The notes under the pieces: generated by a model
Seen by the model: only the letters and a program-made list of their open reading frames with translations
Databases searched by the model: none
What the model was told of the DNA's origin: nothing
Made by a program: the position numbers and the translations under genes
Shown: piece by piece, positions 21,035-30,632 of the stretch
Layout of the letters: every line of letters starts with the position of its first letter
How positions within the stretch are numbered: position 1 is the stretch's first letter
Assembly: GCF_000711295.1 (NCBI RefSeq)
Contig: NZ_JOMJ01000003.1
Location: forward strand, 943,001-1,007,000
Direction of reading: 5' to 3'
Source: Desulfohalovibrio reitneri
GTDB lineage: Bacteria > Desulfobacterota > Desulfovibrionia > Desulfovibrionales > Desulfovibrionaceae
Length of the DNA: 64,000 bases

Positions 21035-24000
21035 TTAGCTCAGGGTCGCGCCCAGCGAATGGATGCGCGGGTAGATCAGCGGCGTTCCGGTCATCTCGGC
21101 CTTGTAACGGACCTTGTTCCCGGTGTTGTCGGTAAAGGTGCGCACCAGGGTGTACTCGGTCCAGTTCTCGTCGATGGGCCGGGTATCCTGAATGGTCATC
21201 GCCTCCCAGGTCAGACCGCCGTCGTTGCTGGCGAACCATTGCAGGGTGGTGCCGCTGGGGATTTTCATCTGCACATAGGCCTTGGTCGATTCCACCCCCT
21301 GGGTCAGCTCGTTCTCGCGGGTCAGGTAGGCCCCAGTGGTCTTGTTGAGGTAGCCCACCAGGTTGACGTCGCGGAAGTTGATGGCCGGGGTGTCGTTGGC
21401 AAGCGAGCTGCTCAGGCGCACGCGGATCTGGACCCGGGTGGCGAGGTTGGGCAGCCGTTCCTCCTCAGCGGGAACCATGGCGTCCCAGGTCACGCCGCCG
21501 TCGGTGGAGTATTCCCAGTCGAGGCCGGTGCCCTGGGGGATGGCCGAGTATTCGTCGAGGTTGATGTCGGAGAACTGCACGCCGGTGATCGGCTGGAAGC
21601 GGATCATCCCCTCGGACTGGAAGTTGTAGCCGTAGATCTTCATCGCCAGGTCGGAGCCGTTGAGCGGCGTCCAGGTCTCGGCGTTGGAGCTTTCCAGCAG
21701 CACGCCTTCCATGTAGGTCTGCCGGGTGATGATGCCCCAGCGGCCCATCTTGCCCAGGGTGGCGGTGCGTACCTTGTAGTTGGTGCTGTTGGTCAGCAGC
21801 ACCACGGCGTAGCTGGTGTTGGCCTCGGCGTAGAACGGGTCGTCGAAGCGAATGCGGGTTTCGCCGCTCAGGCTGATCTCGTTCGGGGCCAGCACCTTCT
21901 CGGCGAACACCACGCCGTTGGGCAGACCGGTGGTGACGCCGCGAATCTGCACCGTGACCGGGATGCTCGGGTCCCTGGCGGTGAACTGCAGGCCGATGCT
22001 GGAGATCACCTGGTTTTGGGTAAAGCTGAAGGTCTGGGCCAGCGGATCACGGGGCACGAAGATGGTCTGGGTGCGCCAGACCACCTGCACCACGGGCACG
22101 CGGATGATGCGGTTCTCGATGATGCGCTCGATACGGGTGATGACCAGCGGATCGTTGATCTGCAGGCTGGCCCGGGCCGAGTAGACGCCGTCGGCCATCT
22201 CCACGATGCGGTTGCCGTTGCGGGCGTTGGTCGGAATGGTGAAGGAGGCGCTGACCCGACCGGCCTCGTCGCTGATCAGGTTGCTGGCCATCACCTGGCC
22301 GTCGCAGCGCAGTACGATGCCGGACTTGCTCGGGGTGAAGTTGATGCCGGTGACGGCGATGCCGGTCTGGCCGCGCCGCCCGAGGTTGGGTGTGATCTGC
22401 AGCATGGCCGGGGGCTTGTCGAACACGGCATAGGGGTTGATGTTGCGCTCTTCGGACCAGTCGTTCTGTTCCACCAGCACGGTCTCGTTGCCCGGCAGCA
22501 GCGCCAGACTGCCGAAGAAGCTGGCGTTGCTGCCCACCTGATCGACCGAGAGTACCGTGGAGTGCGGAATGCGGTCCGGCGCGACGAAACGGGCGATCTC
22601 GTTGACCCGGGCGTCCCATTCGGCGTGGTAGATGTCCGACTGGGCGGTGTTCGAGAAGTCGTCCGAGTAGATGCCTTTCTTGGTCTGGGCGTCCCGGTTC
22701 TGCAGCTCGTTGTTCATCTGGTACTGGGCGTCGTTGTACTTCAAGTCCTCCACGTCCTGGATGATGTCGTGGATCTGGTCCATGGTGATGCGGGTCAGGC
22801 CGAAGTTGCGGATCTCCATGTCGGTGGAGTTGGGCGGGCAGTCGATGCTGCACAGCCCCAGGGCGTTTTCCGGCACGATGGGCAGCTTCGGGAAATCCGC
22901 CGGAGCCCCTTCCAGCCGTTTGATCTCGGTGGTGGTGGCGTAAACGATGTCGCGGCGGCCGAGGTAATAGTCGTAGTCCAGGCTGCAGTTGGAGCCGCTC
23001 ACCGGCTGGTCGCCGAGGCTGCCGCGCCCGAAGTTGATCACGTTGAGGTTGCCCAGCTCGAGCTGGACCGGCGACATGGTGAGTCCGGCCGTGTTGGTGG
23101 CCGGAGGCGAAGCGGTGCCGATCTCCTCGACGCCGTCGTCGACGTAGGAGAGCGCCTCGCTGCCCAGCTCCATCAGGCGCTTGTAGTCGGTGCGTGCGCC
23201 GTTGGTTGTTGCCCGGTAGACGCGATAGCCGGTCGCGCCGCTGACCGGTAGCCAGGAGAGCTTGTTCATCTCCCCGGCGGCGGTGGCTCGGGCAATGACC
23301 GCAGCGGTGTTGAAGGCCGTCTCGCCGGTGGCGTTGTAGGCGGTCACCAGATAGAAGTAGTTTCCGGCCGCCGGATGGTTGGCCTGCCCGAACCAGCCGC
23401 TATCCACATAGTCGGTGCCCTTGATCATCTGCTTGGTGTAGGTCCAGCGCACCGTGTAGGTGGTGCCGATGGCCGGTTCGTTGCCGGAGCCGAGCCAGTC
23501 GACATGGTTGCCCGACTGCTGCCAGTCCACGCCCTCCTGGAAGATGGTCGCCCCCTGGCTGACCTCGAGGATGTCCACCACCGGATTGGGATCGAGCAGG
23601 TCTTCGCCGCCGCCCACCGAGCCGCGAGTGACGTTGCGGGTGATCTCGACGATGGCCTCCACCTGGGTCGTCTCCTTGAGTGGTGTGGAGTTGACCGGAT
23701 AGCGGCGCTTGTTGATGTCGAAGGTCTTCTGCTCGCCGCGCACCGACTTGGTGGCGATGGATTTGGGCACCAGGGTCGAAGTGGGCAGATCGCGTTGATG
23801 CCGGAAGCCCTGGATATAGGCGCGTCCGGCGTTGGTGATCGCCTCCACGCTGTCGTCGTCGACGCCGCCGATGAAGGTATCGAAGCCCCGCACCAGATAG
23901 CTTCCGGCCTGGTCGAAGGTGCGCTCGGCCAGGTTCTGAATCAGTGAGTTGAGACCCTCGGCGGCGGCGAAGGAGAGCTGATCCTCCGTGATCGAGGAGA

Positions 24001-24583
24001 CGGTGATCCGGCTGCCCGGCAGCGTGCCTAGCAGATCCCGCAGGTAGAGGTTGGACTTCTCCTGCACCGTGGGCGTGACATCTCCGCTCTCGCGGTCGAA
24101 CTTGTAGATCGGGATCACCCGGCGCTCGGTCACGTTGTTGGGCAGCGTCTGGCCGCTGGTGTCCGTCGCCTTGAGGGAGAGCGCCCATTTTTCCCGCTCT
24201 GCGGTGGGCTCGCCCGTGGCCGGATTGATCAGGGCCGGGTCCTGGGTATAGCCGTAGTTGTATTTCAGCAGCTCCACATAGACGTAATCGGCCCCGCTGG
24301 TGGTGGCCGGGTCATAGGTCAGGGTCGCGCCGCTCACCTGTTCCAGGTGGCCGTCGATGTAGACCACGCCCGGGGCTAGGGTTAGGACGTTGGCGGCCGC
24401 GCTGACCTCGAGGCCCATGATGATGGAGCCTTCCTTGAACAGGATGTCGGCGATCTTGCGCCGCTCCAGGTTGATGATGTCCTGCTGCTCGTTGAGTTCG
24501 GAATCCAGCAGGTCGCGATCCTGATGATAGCGGATGCGCTTGTAGTTCTTGCTCGGGTCGAATGTCTCGCGTGAGATGCTCAT
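21035..24583 (-). CDS. phage tail fibre/appendage protein (DUF4815)
   Basis: Large structural protein (1182 aa), probably a tail fibre or baseplate appendage. The N-terminal part (MSISRETFDPSKNYKRIRYHQD onward) matches the DUF4815 type seen in contractile-tail phages, including EQQDIINLERRKIAD and an APGVVYIDGHLE beta strand. The middle carries fibronectin- or Ig-like beta repeats, for example LSWLPVSGATGYRVYRA. The C-terminal half is beta-rich with discoidin-like segments. It lies at the distal end of the tail operon, as receptor-binding genes usually do. Confidence 0.8.
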   Translation of the reverse strand: MSISRETFDPSKNYKRIRYHQDRDLLDSELNEQQDIINLERRKIADILFKEGSIIMGLEVSAAANVLTLAPGVVYIDGHLEQVSGATLTYDPATTSGADYVYVELLKYNYGYTQDPALINPATGEPTAEREKWALSLKATDTSGQTLPNNVTERRVIPIYKFDRESGDVTPTVQEKSNLYLRDLLGTLPGSRITVSSITEDQLSFAAAEGLNSLIQNLAERTFDQAGSYLVRGFDTFIGGVDDDSVEAITNAGRAYIQGFRHQRDLPTSTLVPKSIATKSVRGEQKTFDINKRRYPVNSTPLKETTQVEAIVEITRNVTRGSVGGGEDLLDPNPVVDILEVSQGATIFQEGVDWQQSGNHVDWLGSGNEPAIGTTYTVRWTYTKQMIKGTDYVDSGWFGQANHPAAGNYFYLVTAYNATGETAFNTAAVIARATAAGEMNKLSWLPVSGATGYRVYRATTNGARTDYKRLMELGSEALSYVDDGVEEIGTASPPATNTAGLTMSPVQLELGNLNVINFGRGSLGDQPVSGSNCSLDYDYYLGRRDIVYATTTEIKRLEGAPADFPKLPIVPENALGLCSIDCPPNSTDMEIRNFGLTRITMDQIHDIIQDVEDLKYNDAQYQMNNELQNRDAQTKKGIYSDDFSNTAQSDIYHAEWDARVNEIARFVAPDRIPHSTVLSVDQVGSNASFFGSLALLPGNETVLVEQNDWSEERNINPYAVFDKPPAMLQITPNLGRRGQTGIAVTGINFTPSKSGIVLRCDGQVMASNLISDEAGRVSASFTIPTNARNGNRIVEMADGVYSARASLQINDPLVITRIERIIENRIIRVPVVQVVWRTQTIFVPRDPLAQTFSFTQNQVISSIGLQFTARDPSIPVTVQIRGVTTGLPNGVVFAEKVLAPNEISLSGETRIRFDDPFYAEANTSYAVVLLTNSTNYKVRTATLGKMGRWGIITRQTYMEGVLLESSNAETWTPLNGSDLAMKIYGYNFQSEGMIRFQPITGVQFSDINLDEYSAIPQGTGLDWEYSTDGGVTWDAMVPAEEERLPNLATRVQIRVRLSSSLANDTPAINFRDVNLVGYLNKTTGAYLTRENELTQGVESTKAYVQMKIPSGTTLQWFASNDGGLTWEAMTIQDTRPIDENWTEYTLVRTFTDNTGNKVRYKAEMTGTPLIYPRIHSLGATLS

Positions 24584-24598
24584 GTTTGAATCCTCCAG

Positions 24599-25132
24599 TT
24601 AGATCTTGATGATCCCGACCAGCTCCACGCGGGTGTCGGAAATTTTGTTGAAATCGGGAATGTTCTTCACCTCGTACAGGTAGCCCGGACGCAGCACCTC
24701 GCCGGTCGGGTTGGTGTCCTGATGGAACACGCCGCCCATGGCGAGATCCCCGGTGACGCTTTCCACGTACTGCACGTCGCCGCCGAAGAAGCCGTATTCG
24801 CGGATGGTGATGCCGTTGGCCTCGGCCTCGTCGAAGCGGAAGAAGACACCGATGGTGTTGGTCTCCTCGCCGGTTTCGAGATAGCGCACGCCGTTGACCA
24901 GGAGCGCCCCTTCGGCGTCCTCCTTGAGGAAGGTCCTCTTGTAGTAGCGCTTGCGGGCGCGTTCGTTTCTGAGCCCGGTCTGGCCGATGTCCGGCGCGGG
25001 CGGATTCTGCGGGTCGGTGAAGCTTGCATCCCCGTCGCCGATGGCGCAGTGGGTGATGCCGTCCACGGCCTGGCCGAGGAGGAGTTTGGCCGTCAGTATC
25101 CGGCCGGTTTTGACGATGAGTCCCAGTGCCAT
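24599..25132 (-). CDS. phage tail-associated structural protein
   Basis: 177-residue protein without a firm family name. It starts MALGLIVKTGRILTAKLLLG and contains a glycine-rich ITIREYGFFGGDVQY segment resembling N-terminal domains of phage tail-fibre proteins that dock on the baseplate. It lies between baseplate genes and the large DUF4815 protein, 15 bases upstream of the latter. No transmembrane helix. A fibre-to-baseplate adaptor is the most likely role. Confidence 0.6.
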   Translation of the reverse strand: MALGLIVKTGRILTAKLLLGQAVDGITHCAIGDGDASFTDPQNPPAPDIGQTGLRNERARKRYYKRTFLKEDAEGALLVNGVRYLETGEETNTIGVFFRFDEAEANGITIREYGFFGGDVQYVESVTGDLAMGGVFHQDTNPTGEVLRPGYLYEVKNIPDFNKISDTRVELVGIIKI

Positions 25133-25144
25133 TGCTGTTCTCCT

Positions 25145-25522
25145 TTAGGTCTGAATTTCGTGGTCTTGATCGATGAGCACCGCGAACAGGATCTGGCGCG
25201 TGTCGGCCAGTAATCCGGCCGGGATCGCGATGCGCTGAACGGTGTCGGATCGGCTGATGTGTGCGCCGGACACAGTCATTCGGGTGTCCGCCTTTCCGTC
25301 GGCCCTGTGAGTGATCACAGCCACGACATCGCCGGAGAACCCAATCTGCTCATGAATGGCTTGCCTGGTCGGCAGGTAGCGTTCGAAATCGCAGTAGATA
25401 ATGAGTTGGGTCTCCGCCCGGAGCATGATGACGTGAATGACTCGGATGTTTGCGTCCAGGTCCTTTGACCAAGGCCGGTTCACCCTCGCGGAAATGTCGA
25501 TATCAACCGTGATGTCAGCCAT
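25145..25522 (-). CDS. hypothetical phage tail-region protein
   Basis: Unrecognised 125-residue protein with alternating beta strands (ITVDIDISARVNRPW, RMTVSGAHISRSD). It is spaced 9-12 bases from both neighbours, inside the baseplate-fibre block. No enzymatic motif. Probably a small virion component. Confidence 0.55.
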   Translation of the reverse strand: MADITVDIDISARVNRPWSKDLDANIRVIHVIMLRAETQLIIYCDFERYLPTRQAIHEQIGFSGDVVAVITHRADGKADTRMTVSGAHISRSDTVQRIAIPAGLLADTRQILFAVLIDQDHEIQT

Positions 25523-25531
25523 CTATGCGCC

Positions 25532-26125
25532 TCAAAGAATCGGGTTTTCCGTGCCGGTCAGGCGCAGCTTGATGTCGAGTTTATTTTGCACCGGCGTGCC
25601 CGGGAGCACGGTGCAGCGCCGCCAGAAAGAGAGCGTCTGCTGGAATGCCTTGTCGCCGAGGTTGAGCGGTGCGCCCTGGGTGGCGGTGTCGAGTCCGGCC
25701 TGGGTCAGGGCCAGGCGGTACCAGACCGATTCGTCTGTGCCGGTTTCGTCGATGGGATCGAGCACCAGCCCGGTGTAGTTGTAGCCGGAATAGACGGTCG
25801 TCCCCGCGTCGTGCGCGGCCGGAGCTGTGTTGGCCACGCCCCGCTGCACGATGAGATTGGCGGTGCCGCCGCCGCTTTCGATGAGCATCTGCTCGCCGTC
25901 GATGATGATGAATTCGCCGTCGGCAAAGCGCGGTTCGGCCAGCGTTATGGAGGTCTGCGCCGCGTCGATGGCCGAGGTGAGGCTCGTCTGCTCGTTGGCG
26001 ACGTAGAGCTGCCGATCCTTGATGTCGCCGTCGGTGCCGTTGTAGCTCTCGGCCTCGGGACGGCTGAAATCCCCCTCGGAAATCTGCTGAGTCAGCGTTT
26101 CGTCAAGATAGAGATGTATCGCCAT
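25532..26125 (-). CDS. hypothetical phage baseplate/tail protein
   Basis: 197-residue protein, beta-rich, with an intein-like or Hint-like repeat region (FIIIDGEQMLIESG) often seen in phage structural proteins that carry a short beta-sandwich. It lies 10 bases downstream of tail protein I. No family could be assigned with confidence. Confidence 0.55.
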   Translation of the reverse strand: MAIHLYLDETLTQQISEGDFSRPEAESYNGTDGDIKDRQLYVANEQTSLTSAIDAAQTSITLAEPRFADGEFIIIDGEQMLIESGGGTANLIVQRGVANTAPAAHDAGTTVYSGYNYTGLVLDPIDETGTDESVWYRLALTQAGLDTATQGAPLNLGDKAFQQTLSFWRRCTVLPGTPVQNKLDIKLRLTGTENPIL

Positions 26126-26135
26126 GGGTTCTCCT

Positions 26136-27710
26136 TCAGGTGGGCCACTGGGTGGCGCGATAGTTGTTGGTGGCAGCCTCGAACCCGGCCTGCGTCGGCG
26201 CGTGCAGATCCTGTTGACGGAACAGCCAGCGGTAGGAAGGCCGCGACCAGCGGAATCCGGCTTGGTTGAGGCGCATGCGGCTGACGCGCAGGGGTCGGGT
26301 CCGATCCACGGAGAGGCGCAGGCCGGTGGTGTTGAGCGGGCTTGCTCCCAGCTTCATGGTCTCGACCCGATGGCGCTGGAGAGAGCCCGTGTCCACGTAG
26401 ACTTCAAGCGAAGCCCGTTCGCCGGTCAGATTCGCATTGCTCAGATACCGGGTGTTCAGGGTGTTCGCGTTGAGCCGGAACACAGGCCCTCTCCGCCGCC
26501 ATCGGTCGATCCGGTCGACGGCCAGGGTGACGTCCGCGTCGCAGCCAGCGGTGGAGGCGAGCAGCAGATTGCTGATGCCGCCCTGGTTGGCGGTGAGATC
26601 GAGACCTTCGTTGAGCCTGGCGCGGCCGAGCTGGAAACAGAGGCGGTGCCGGGATTCCAGGGGCAAGCGCAGGTCGTACTTGGTTTCCGCCCATTCGACC
26701 GGTTCCGCCTGCGTATCGAAGAAGAAATCCTTCTGCCGGAAGCAGTAGCGCAGCGCGGTCTCGCCATGGGTCAGCGGCTTGCGGTTGAGATGGCTCTCGC
26801 CCAGCCCGAAGCCGCTTTCCAGCACATCCCCCTCGAAATCGCGGCCGGTGTAAATGGGCGTGCAGAAGGAAACCCGGTCCTCGCCGACGCGGGTGTACGG
26901 AAGCCGCCAGTCGTTGAGGGCCTTGTGGTTCAGGCGCATCCGATTCTGGCGGCCGTGAAAACGGGAGACCTTCACGGCCGCCCGGTCGATTTCCGGGAGC
27001 ATCTCCGTGGTGCTGGTGAGCTGCAGCAGCTCCCAGACTCTCTGCTTGTTGGTCAGGTGGCGGCAGGAACCGAGCGAGGAACGTCCGAGGACGAAGGTCT
27101 CGTCGAGAAACGCCAGCACGATCCGGCGCACGGCGTTGGCGTGCCCGAAGTCGAGCATCGCGCCGCCTTCGATCCATTCGAGCAGGAGCTGGAGCCAGAA
27201 ACAGCGGGTGCCCGCCGGGTGGTGAAACACCAGGGCGTCGCGCAGCCCCTCGGTCTGGTTGAGACACAGCACACGAAACACGCCGAGGCTGAACACTAGC
27301 CCGGGCAGCTTTGCGTTGCTGAGTCGGGATCGGGCATTGAGTCGCAGAGCCGAGCGGAAGGTCTCCTGCAGTTCCCCCTGCCAACCGAGCGAGTCGAAGT
27401 CGCGTTCGATGGCCGGAATGGTGCCCTTGCGGCGATAGATCTCGACCGCCTCCCGCACGCGGCGACGCTGGCAGTCCGGCGAACAGGTGCCGTCCACTTC
27501 GAGACCAACGAGCCTCGCCAGCAGCGGGAGAAAGCGCTCGTCGCAATGATCCACATCGAAGATGGTCGGGAAGTCGTCGATGGCCTGCTTGAGTTCGTCG
27601 AGCGTTCCGGCGGGAAGGCTCAGAAAGGTGCGCAGGTCACCGGCCTCGTCGTTGTGCTCGTGAAGCGGCGGCAGCAGGCCGAGCAGATTGTCCTTGAACC
27701 AATCCGACAT
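26136..27710 (-). CDS. phage tail protein I
   Basis: Baseplate wedge protein related to P2 gpI. The first 150 residues carry the family features: NLLGLLPPLHEHN, LDELKQAIDDFPTIFDVD, LLARLVGLEVDG and the helical RRKGTIPAIERDFDSLGW. The remaining 370 residues are a long beta-rich extension with repeating arginine-asparagine strands (NANTLNTRYLSNANLTGER), so at 524 aa it is far longer than P2 gpI and may act as a fibre attachment platform. ATG at 27710 overlaps the baseplate J stop as TGATG, with GGAGG eight bases upstream; TTG at 27713 is the alternative. Confidence 0.8.
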   Translation of the reverse strand: MSDWFKDNLLGLLPPLHEHNDEAGDLRTFLSLPAGTLDELKQAIDDFPTIFDVDHCDERFLPLLARLVGLEVDGTCSPDCQRRRVREAVEIYRRKGTIPAIERDFDSLGWQGELQETFRSALRLNARSRLSNAKLPGLVFSLGVFRVLCLNQTEGLRDALVFHHPAGTRCFWLQLLLEWIEGGAMLDFGHANAVRRIVLAFLDETFVLGRSSLGSCRHLTNKQRVWELLQLTSTTEMLPEIDRAAVKVSRFHGRQNRMRLNHKALNDWRLPYTRVGEDRVSFCTPIYTGRDFEGDVLESGFGLGESHLNRKPLTHGETALRYCFRQKDFFFDTQAEPVEWAETKYDLRLPLESRHRLCFQLGRARLNEGLDLTANQGGISNLLLASTAGCDADVTLAVDRIDRWRRRGPVFRLNANTLNTRYLSNANLTGERASLEVYVDTGSLQRHRVETMKLGASPLNTTGLRLSVDRTRPLRVSRMRLNQAGFRWSRPSYRWLFRQQDLHAPTQAGFEAATNNYRATQWPT

Positions 27711-29119
27711 CAACCGGCCCTCCGCAGATCGAGGTTGACGGTGCCGAGAGCCGGGATTTCACCGTGACGCAGCTCGATGTCCTGCTGCGGCGCGTAGAGG
27801 TGCATATGGCTGACCCCGCGCACGCCGTCGATCAGGGCCACAAGGTCGGAGAAGTGAATGGTCTGGCCGAAAGAGACTTGGTCGAAAGAAAAGAAATCGG
27901 AGAGCGCGGCTTCGATGCGGCTGCGCACATTTTCCAGCGGTTCACCGGGCCAGACGTAGACCTCGGCGTCGATGGAAACGGGCCGGTAGATCGGATCGAA
28001 CAGGTTGATCTCGACCGTGATGACCTTGCGGCGTTCGAGAAACTCCGCGAGGTCCCGCTTGAGCAGCGCCGATGGCATGCCGCCGCCATTGGGGGCGATG
28101 GCCAGGTGGACGTTGTAATAGCGGATGTTCTGACAGGCATTGGTGTCGAGCACCTTGGCCTTGGCGACACCGGGGTAGCCCTCGGCGAGCGCCTGGTAAT
28201 CCTCCAGGGTGACGGCCTTCCAGAGACTGCGCAGCTCCGCTGGTGCCTGTCGGCGGGCGTGTTCGAGGGCTTCCCGCGCCGCGCCGCCGGTGGCGGGCAC
28301 CGGGTTGGTGACGGTCAGTGAGACCTGGCCTCCGTCGAGGTAGACCGGGCTCAGCAGTTGGGTGATCCGGTTCGGACCGAGATTGCCCTGGTCTCCGATG
28401 GTTTGCAGATAGTTGACGGTGATGGCGCTTCCCTGGGCGGGTACAGCACCGCTTTGCCCGTCGCCGAAAATCAGGGTGGAAATGTCGAGGGCATCCAGGT
28501 CGGCCATGAAATGACGGCTGTCGGCCAGACTGTCCTGAAAATGATCGACCTCGCTCCAGGCGTCGTCCCCCACCGTAACGGTGATGGTGCCCTGGGCGAT
28601 GACGTCGCCGGTCAGGCGGAAGCGCTGGAATGGCAGCCCCGTCGACGTGAAGGTCTCGGTGCGGCGCACGCCTTGACGGGCCGGGATGTCCACCGAGAGC
28701 ACGCCTCGCGGGATCAGGCCGTCCTCGACCGTCTCGAAATCCGCCTCGCCGTCATGCAGCAAGGCACGGCAGGCTGTTCCCGCCGGAATGGTCAGGTCCT
28801 TGCCGAGCGGGGCGGAGAGCTGGAAGCGCAGCGTGGTGGTTGAGGCCACCGGCGAGTCCAACCGGTAGCCGATGAGCTTGCAGAGGTTGATGACGTTCTG
28901 GCGCTGACGTGCCGTGGGCAGAAATGCCTCCGCCGCCTGGGCGTCCAGGTAGTAGGCCAGCATGTCGCCCACGCCGCAGAACAGATCGAGCAGGACGACG
29001 CCGAGATCGGAGTGGTTGAAATCGGTCCAGCGGTCGGTGAGCTGCGGGATCTTCGCCAGCAGCTCCTGGCGGATCGATTCGTAATCCTTGTTGATGTATC
29101 CGATGCTTGCGCGGCCCAT
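27710..29119 (-). CDS. baseplate J family protein
   Basis: Baseplate wedge protein of the P2 gpJ / Mu gp47 family (469 aa). Seen: FNHSDLGVVLLDLFCGVGDMLAYYLDA near residues 34-60 and LCKLIGYRLDSP, then EHARRQAPAELRSLWKAVTLEDYQALAEGYPGVAKA near 285-320, the typical central motif; the parts quoted span several strands. It follows gp25 after a 100-base gap that carries one of the 33-bp elements and a hairpin. Confidence 0.87.
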   Translation of the reverse strand: MGRASIGYINKDYESIRQELLAKIPQLTDRWTDFNHSDLGVVLLDLFCGVGDMLAYYLDAQAAEAFLPTARQRQNVINLCKLIGYRLDSPVASTTTLRFQLSAPLGKDLTIPAGTACRALLHDGEADFETVEDGLIPRGVLSVDIPARQGVRRTETFTSTGLPFQRFRLTGDVIAQGTITVTVGDDAWSEVDHFQDSLADSRHFMADLDALDISTLIFGDGQSGAVPAQGSAITVNYLQTIGDQGNLGPNRITQLLSPVYLDGGQVSLTVTNPVPATGGAAREALEHARRQAPAELRSLWKAVTLEDYQALAEGYPGVAKAKVLDTNACQNIRYYNVHLAIAPNGGGMPSALLKRDLAEFLERRKVITVEINLFDPIYRPVSIDAEVYVWPGEPLENVRSRIEAALSDFFSFDQVSFGQTIHFSDLVALIDGVRGVSHMHLYAPQQDIELRHGEIPALGTVNLDLRRAG

Positions 29120-29144
29120 GGTCTCTCCGGTTTTCGGCGGTTAT

Positions 29145-29167
29145 GCGAGAGCGCCTGATGCTCTCGC
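29145..29167 (-). promoter_or_regulatory. hairpin in the baseplate J leader
   Basis: Perfect 8-bp inverted repeat GCGAGAGC (29145-29152) and GCTCTCGC (29160-29167) with a 7-base loop, directly downstream of a 33-bp element in transcription order. Similar stems follow the copies at 49322 (49290-49312) and 56797 (56763-56778). It would form a stem in the 5' leader and may be a processing or stability site. Confidence 0.4.
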
Positions 29168-29175
29168 CACGCCGG

Positions 29176-29208
29176 TTACTTACCGGAAGGGACATGGATG
29201 TGTCGGAG
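29176..29208 (-). repeat. 33-bp phage element, copy 1
   Basis: TTACTTACCGGA, then exactly 15 bases, then TCGGAG on the plus strand. In the direction of transcription it reads CTCCGA-N15-TCCGGTAAGTAA. It lies 57 bases upstream of baseplate J and outside any gene. Confidence 0.75.
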
Positions 29209-29218
29209 ACGGGATGGT

Positions 29219-29647
29219 TCAGCGAGCGGGGCTGGCTGGCGCTTCCCGGTAGAAGGGATAAACCAGATTCCCTTCCACCTGGCTCTGGATCACGCGATAG
29301 GCGATATGCACCGGCAGGAGGTTCCTGTCCGTATTCGCCGGAAGGTCGTCGAAGCGAACATCCGTGATGATCACCCGCTTTTCCCAGCGCTTGATGGCGT
29401 CTATGACGTAATGGCGCAGCAGGCCCTTGAGCACCTCGTCGTTCTGTTCGAACACCAGATCCTTCAGCCTGGAGCCGAACTCCGGATTCATGAACCGTTC
29501 ACCGATCCGGGTGCCGAGGATCTGCAGGATGCTTTCGCGGATATGCTCGTGCTCCCGCGAGGTCGAGGCGGAAATCTGGGTGCCGCCGGAAACGGACTGA
29601 AATCGAAAAGGATGGCGCAACCCCGCGCCGAGAAAATCAAAATTCAT
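29219..29647 (-). CDS. baseplate protein gp25 / GPW family
   Basis: Lysozyme-like baseplate wedge protein (142 aa), homologous to T4 gp25 and P2 gpW. Seen: IRESILQILGTRIGERFMNPEFGSRL split over residues 37-62 with the EPG-like NPEFGS core, and ending in a VHIAYRVIQSQ strand. The start overlaps the upstream stop as TGATGAA. It forms the wedge with baseplate J and tail protein I. Confidence 0.87.
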   Translation of the reverse strand: MNFDFLGAGLRHPFRFQSVSGGTQISASTSREHEHIRESILQILGTRIGERFMNPEFGSRLKDLVFEQNDEVLKGLLRHYVIDAIKRWEKRVIITDVRFDDLPANTDRNLLPVHIAYRVIQSQVEGNLVYPFYREAPASPAR

Positions 29648-30627
29648 CAGTCACGCTCCTCACAATTCAGTTGGCATTGACTGGAACAGTCGGGGAAGGC
29701 CTCATCCCCTTCCGATGCCTCGCTGAAGAAACGCGCCACCAACTCCAGGCCGCTCTTCAGGGTCAGGTGAATGGTCCCATCGGCCTCGATCAGTCCAGCA
29801 TGGCCTGATTCCCCGCAATGGAAGCCCTTGGCACCTCCGGAGATCAGGTGAACGGTGATGCTTTCTCCAATTCCCTCGATTCTGCCTATACCGAGAATAT
29901 CGATGGGTCCGGTCGGATTGATAAGCGTGACGAACCTCCTTCTATGGTCGATATCCAGGCGGATGCCTTCGGCAAAGCTGACCGAGAACCGCCACGACCC
30001 CAACGCAATCGGCTCCACATCCAAAGGCAGTCCACTGAGCCCGGCGTCTTCATGAGTTGTGCGTAAATAGGTTTGATCCAGGGTGTAAATCCGTCCAGGT
30101 GCGACTTCGACGGCCGTTCCGGGTCCGGGGGTGACGATCTGGTGCTGCCCGGCGTCGATGACACTGATTCGCTGGTCGTCCGTCGTCCGCAGGATCATAC
30201 CGTCGGGCAAGGTGAAGAGCCGGTTGCCGTCCGGCAGATCGCGGGGTTCGGTGCCCACGGGCAGCTCGATAAAGGGATAGAAATCAGGCTCCGGCTCAAT
30301 CTGCACCTGGTCCAAGTATTCCTGGGTCTTGGTCTGCTGAGCCTCCAGATAGGCCTGGGCCTGTTCGCGCATCGCCTCCGAGGCTGCGTGTGAATCCTCG
30401 AGGGCCTTGCGCACTTTCTTCATCTCCTGGCGGATTTCATCAAGAAACGGCGTGCGGTCCTCGCCATCCTCGATGAGTCCCAACCCCTCGGCCAGCACGC
30501 GGGCAATGGCCATGAGTTCCCGGTGGGCTTCAGCCCGGCTGGTGTCGTCGAACAGGGGCGGCCCTTCGGCTTCTCCATAGCCATCCCCGTAACCGTACCC
30601 ATAACCATATCCATCACCGATCATCAT
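29647..30627 (-). CDS. hypothetical phage protein with YG repeats and coiled coil
   Basis: Unrecognised protein (326 aa from the ATG at 30627, which has GGGAG eight bases upstream; a longer start at 30651 overlaps the preceding gene). It opens with a tyrosine-glycine tract (MMIGDGYGYGYGYGDGYG), followed by a long helix or coiled coil (about residues 30-105) and a beta-rich C-terminal half ending in the cysteine-rich CSSQCQLNCEERD. It sits between the PAAR/Ig genes and gp25, so it is probably a baseplate or spike accessory. Confidence 0.65.
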   Translation of the reverse strand: MMIGDGYGYGYGYGDGYGEAEGPPLFDDTSRAEAHRELMAIARVLAEGLGLIEDGEDRTPFLDEIRQEMKKVRKALEDSHAASEAMREQAQAYLEAQQTKTQEYLDQVQIEPEPDFYPFIELPVGTEPRDLPDGNRLFTLPDGMILRTTDDQRISVIDAGQHQIVTPGPGTAVEVAPGRIYTLDQTYLRTTHEDAGLSGLPLDVEPIALGSWRFSVSFAEGIRLDIDHRRRFVTLINPTGPIDILGIGRIEGIGESITVHLISGGAKGFHCGESGHAGLIEADGTIHLTLKSGLELVARFFSEASEGDEAFPDCSSQCQLNCEERD

Positions 30628-30632
30628 GCGTT

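Noticed and set aside
20915-23251. 778-codon plus-strand open frame opposite the DUF4815 gene
   Set aside because: Low-complexity Gly/Val/Asp-rich translation typical of an antisense shadow in GC-rich DNA.
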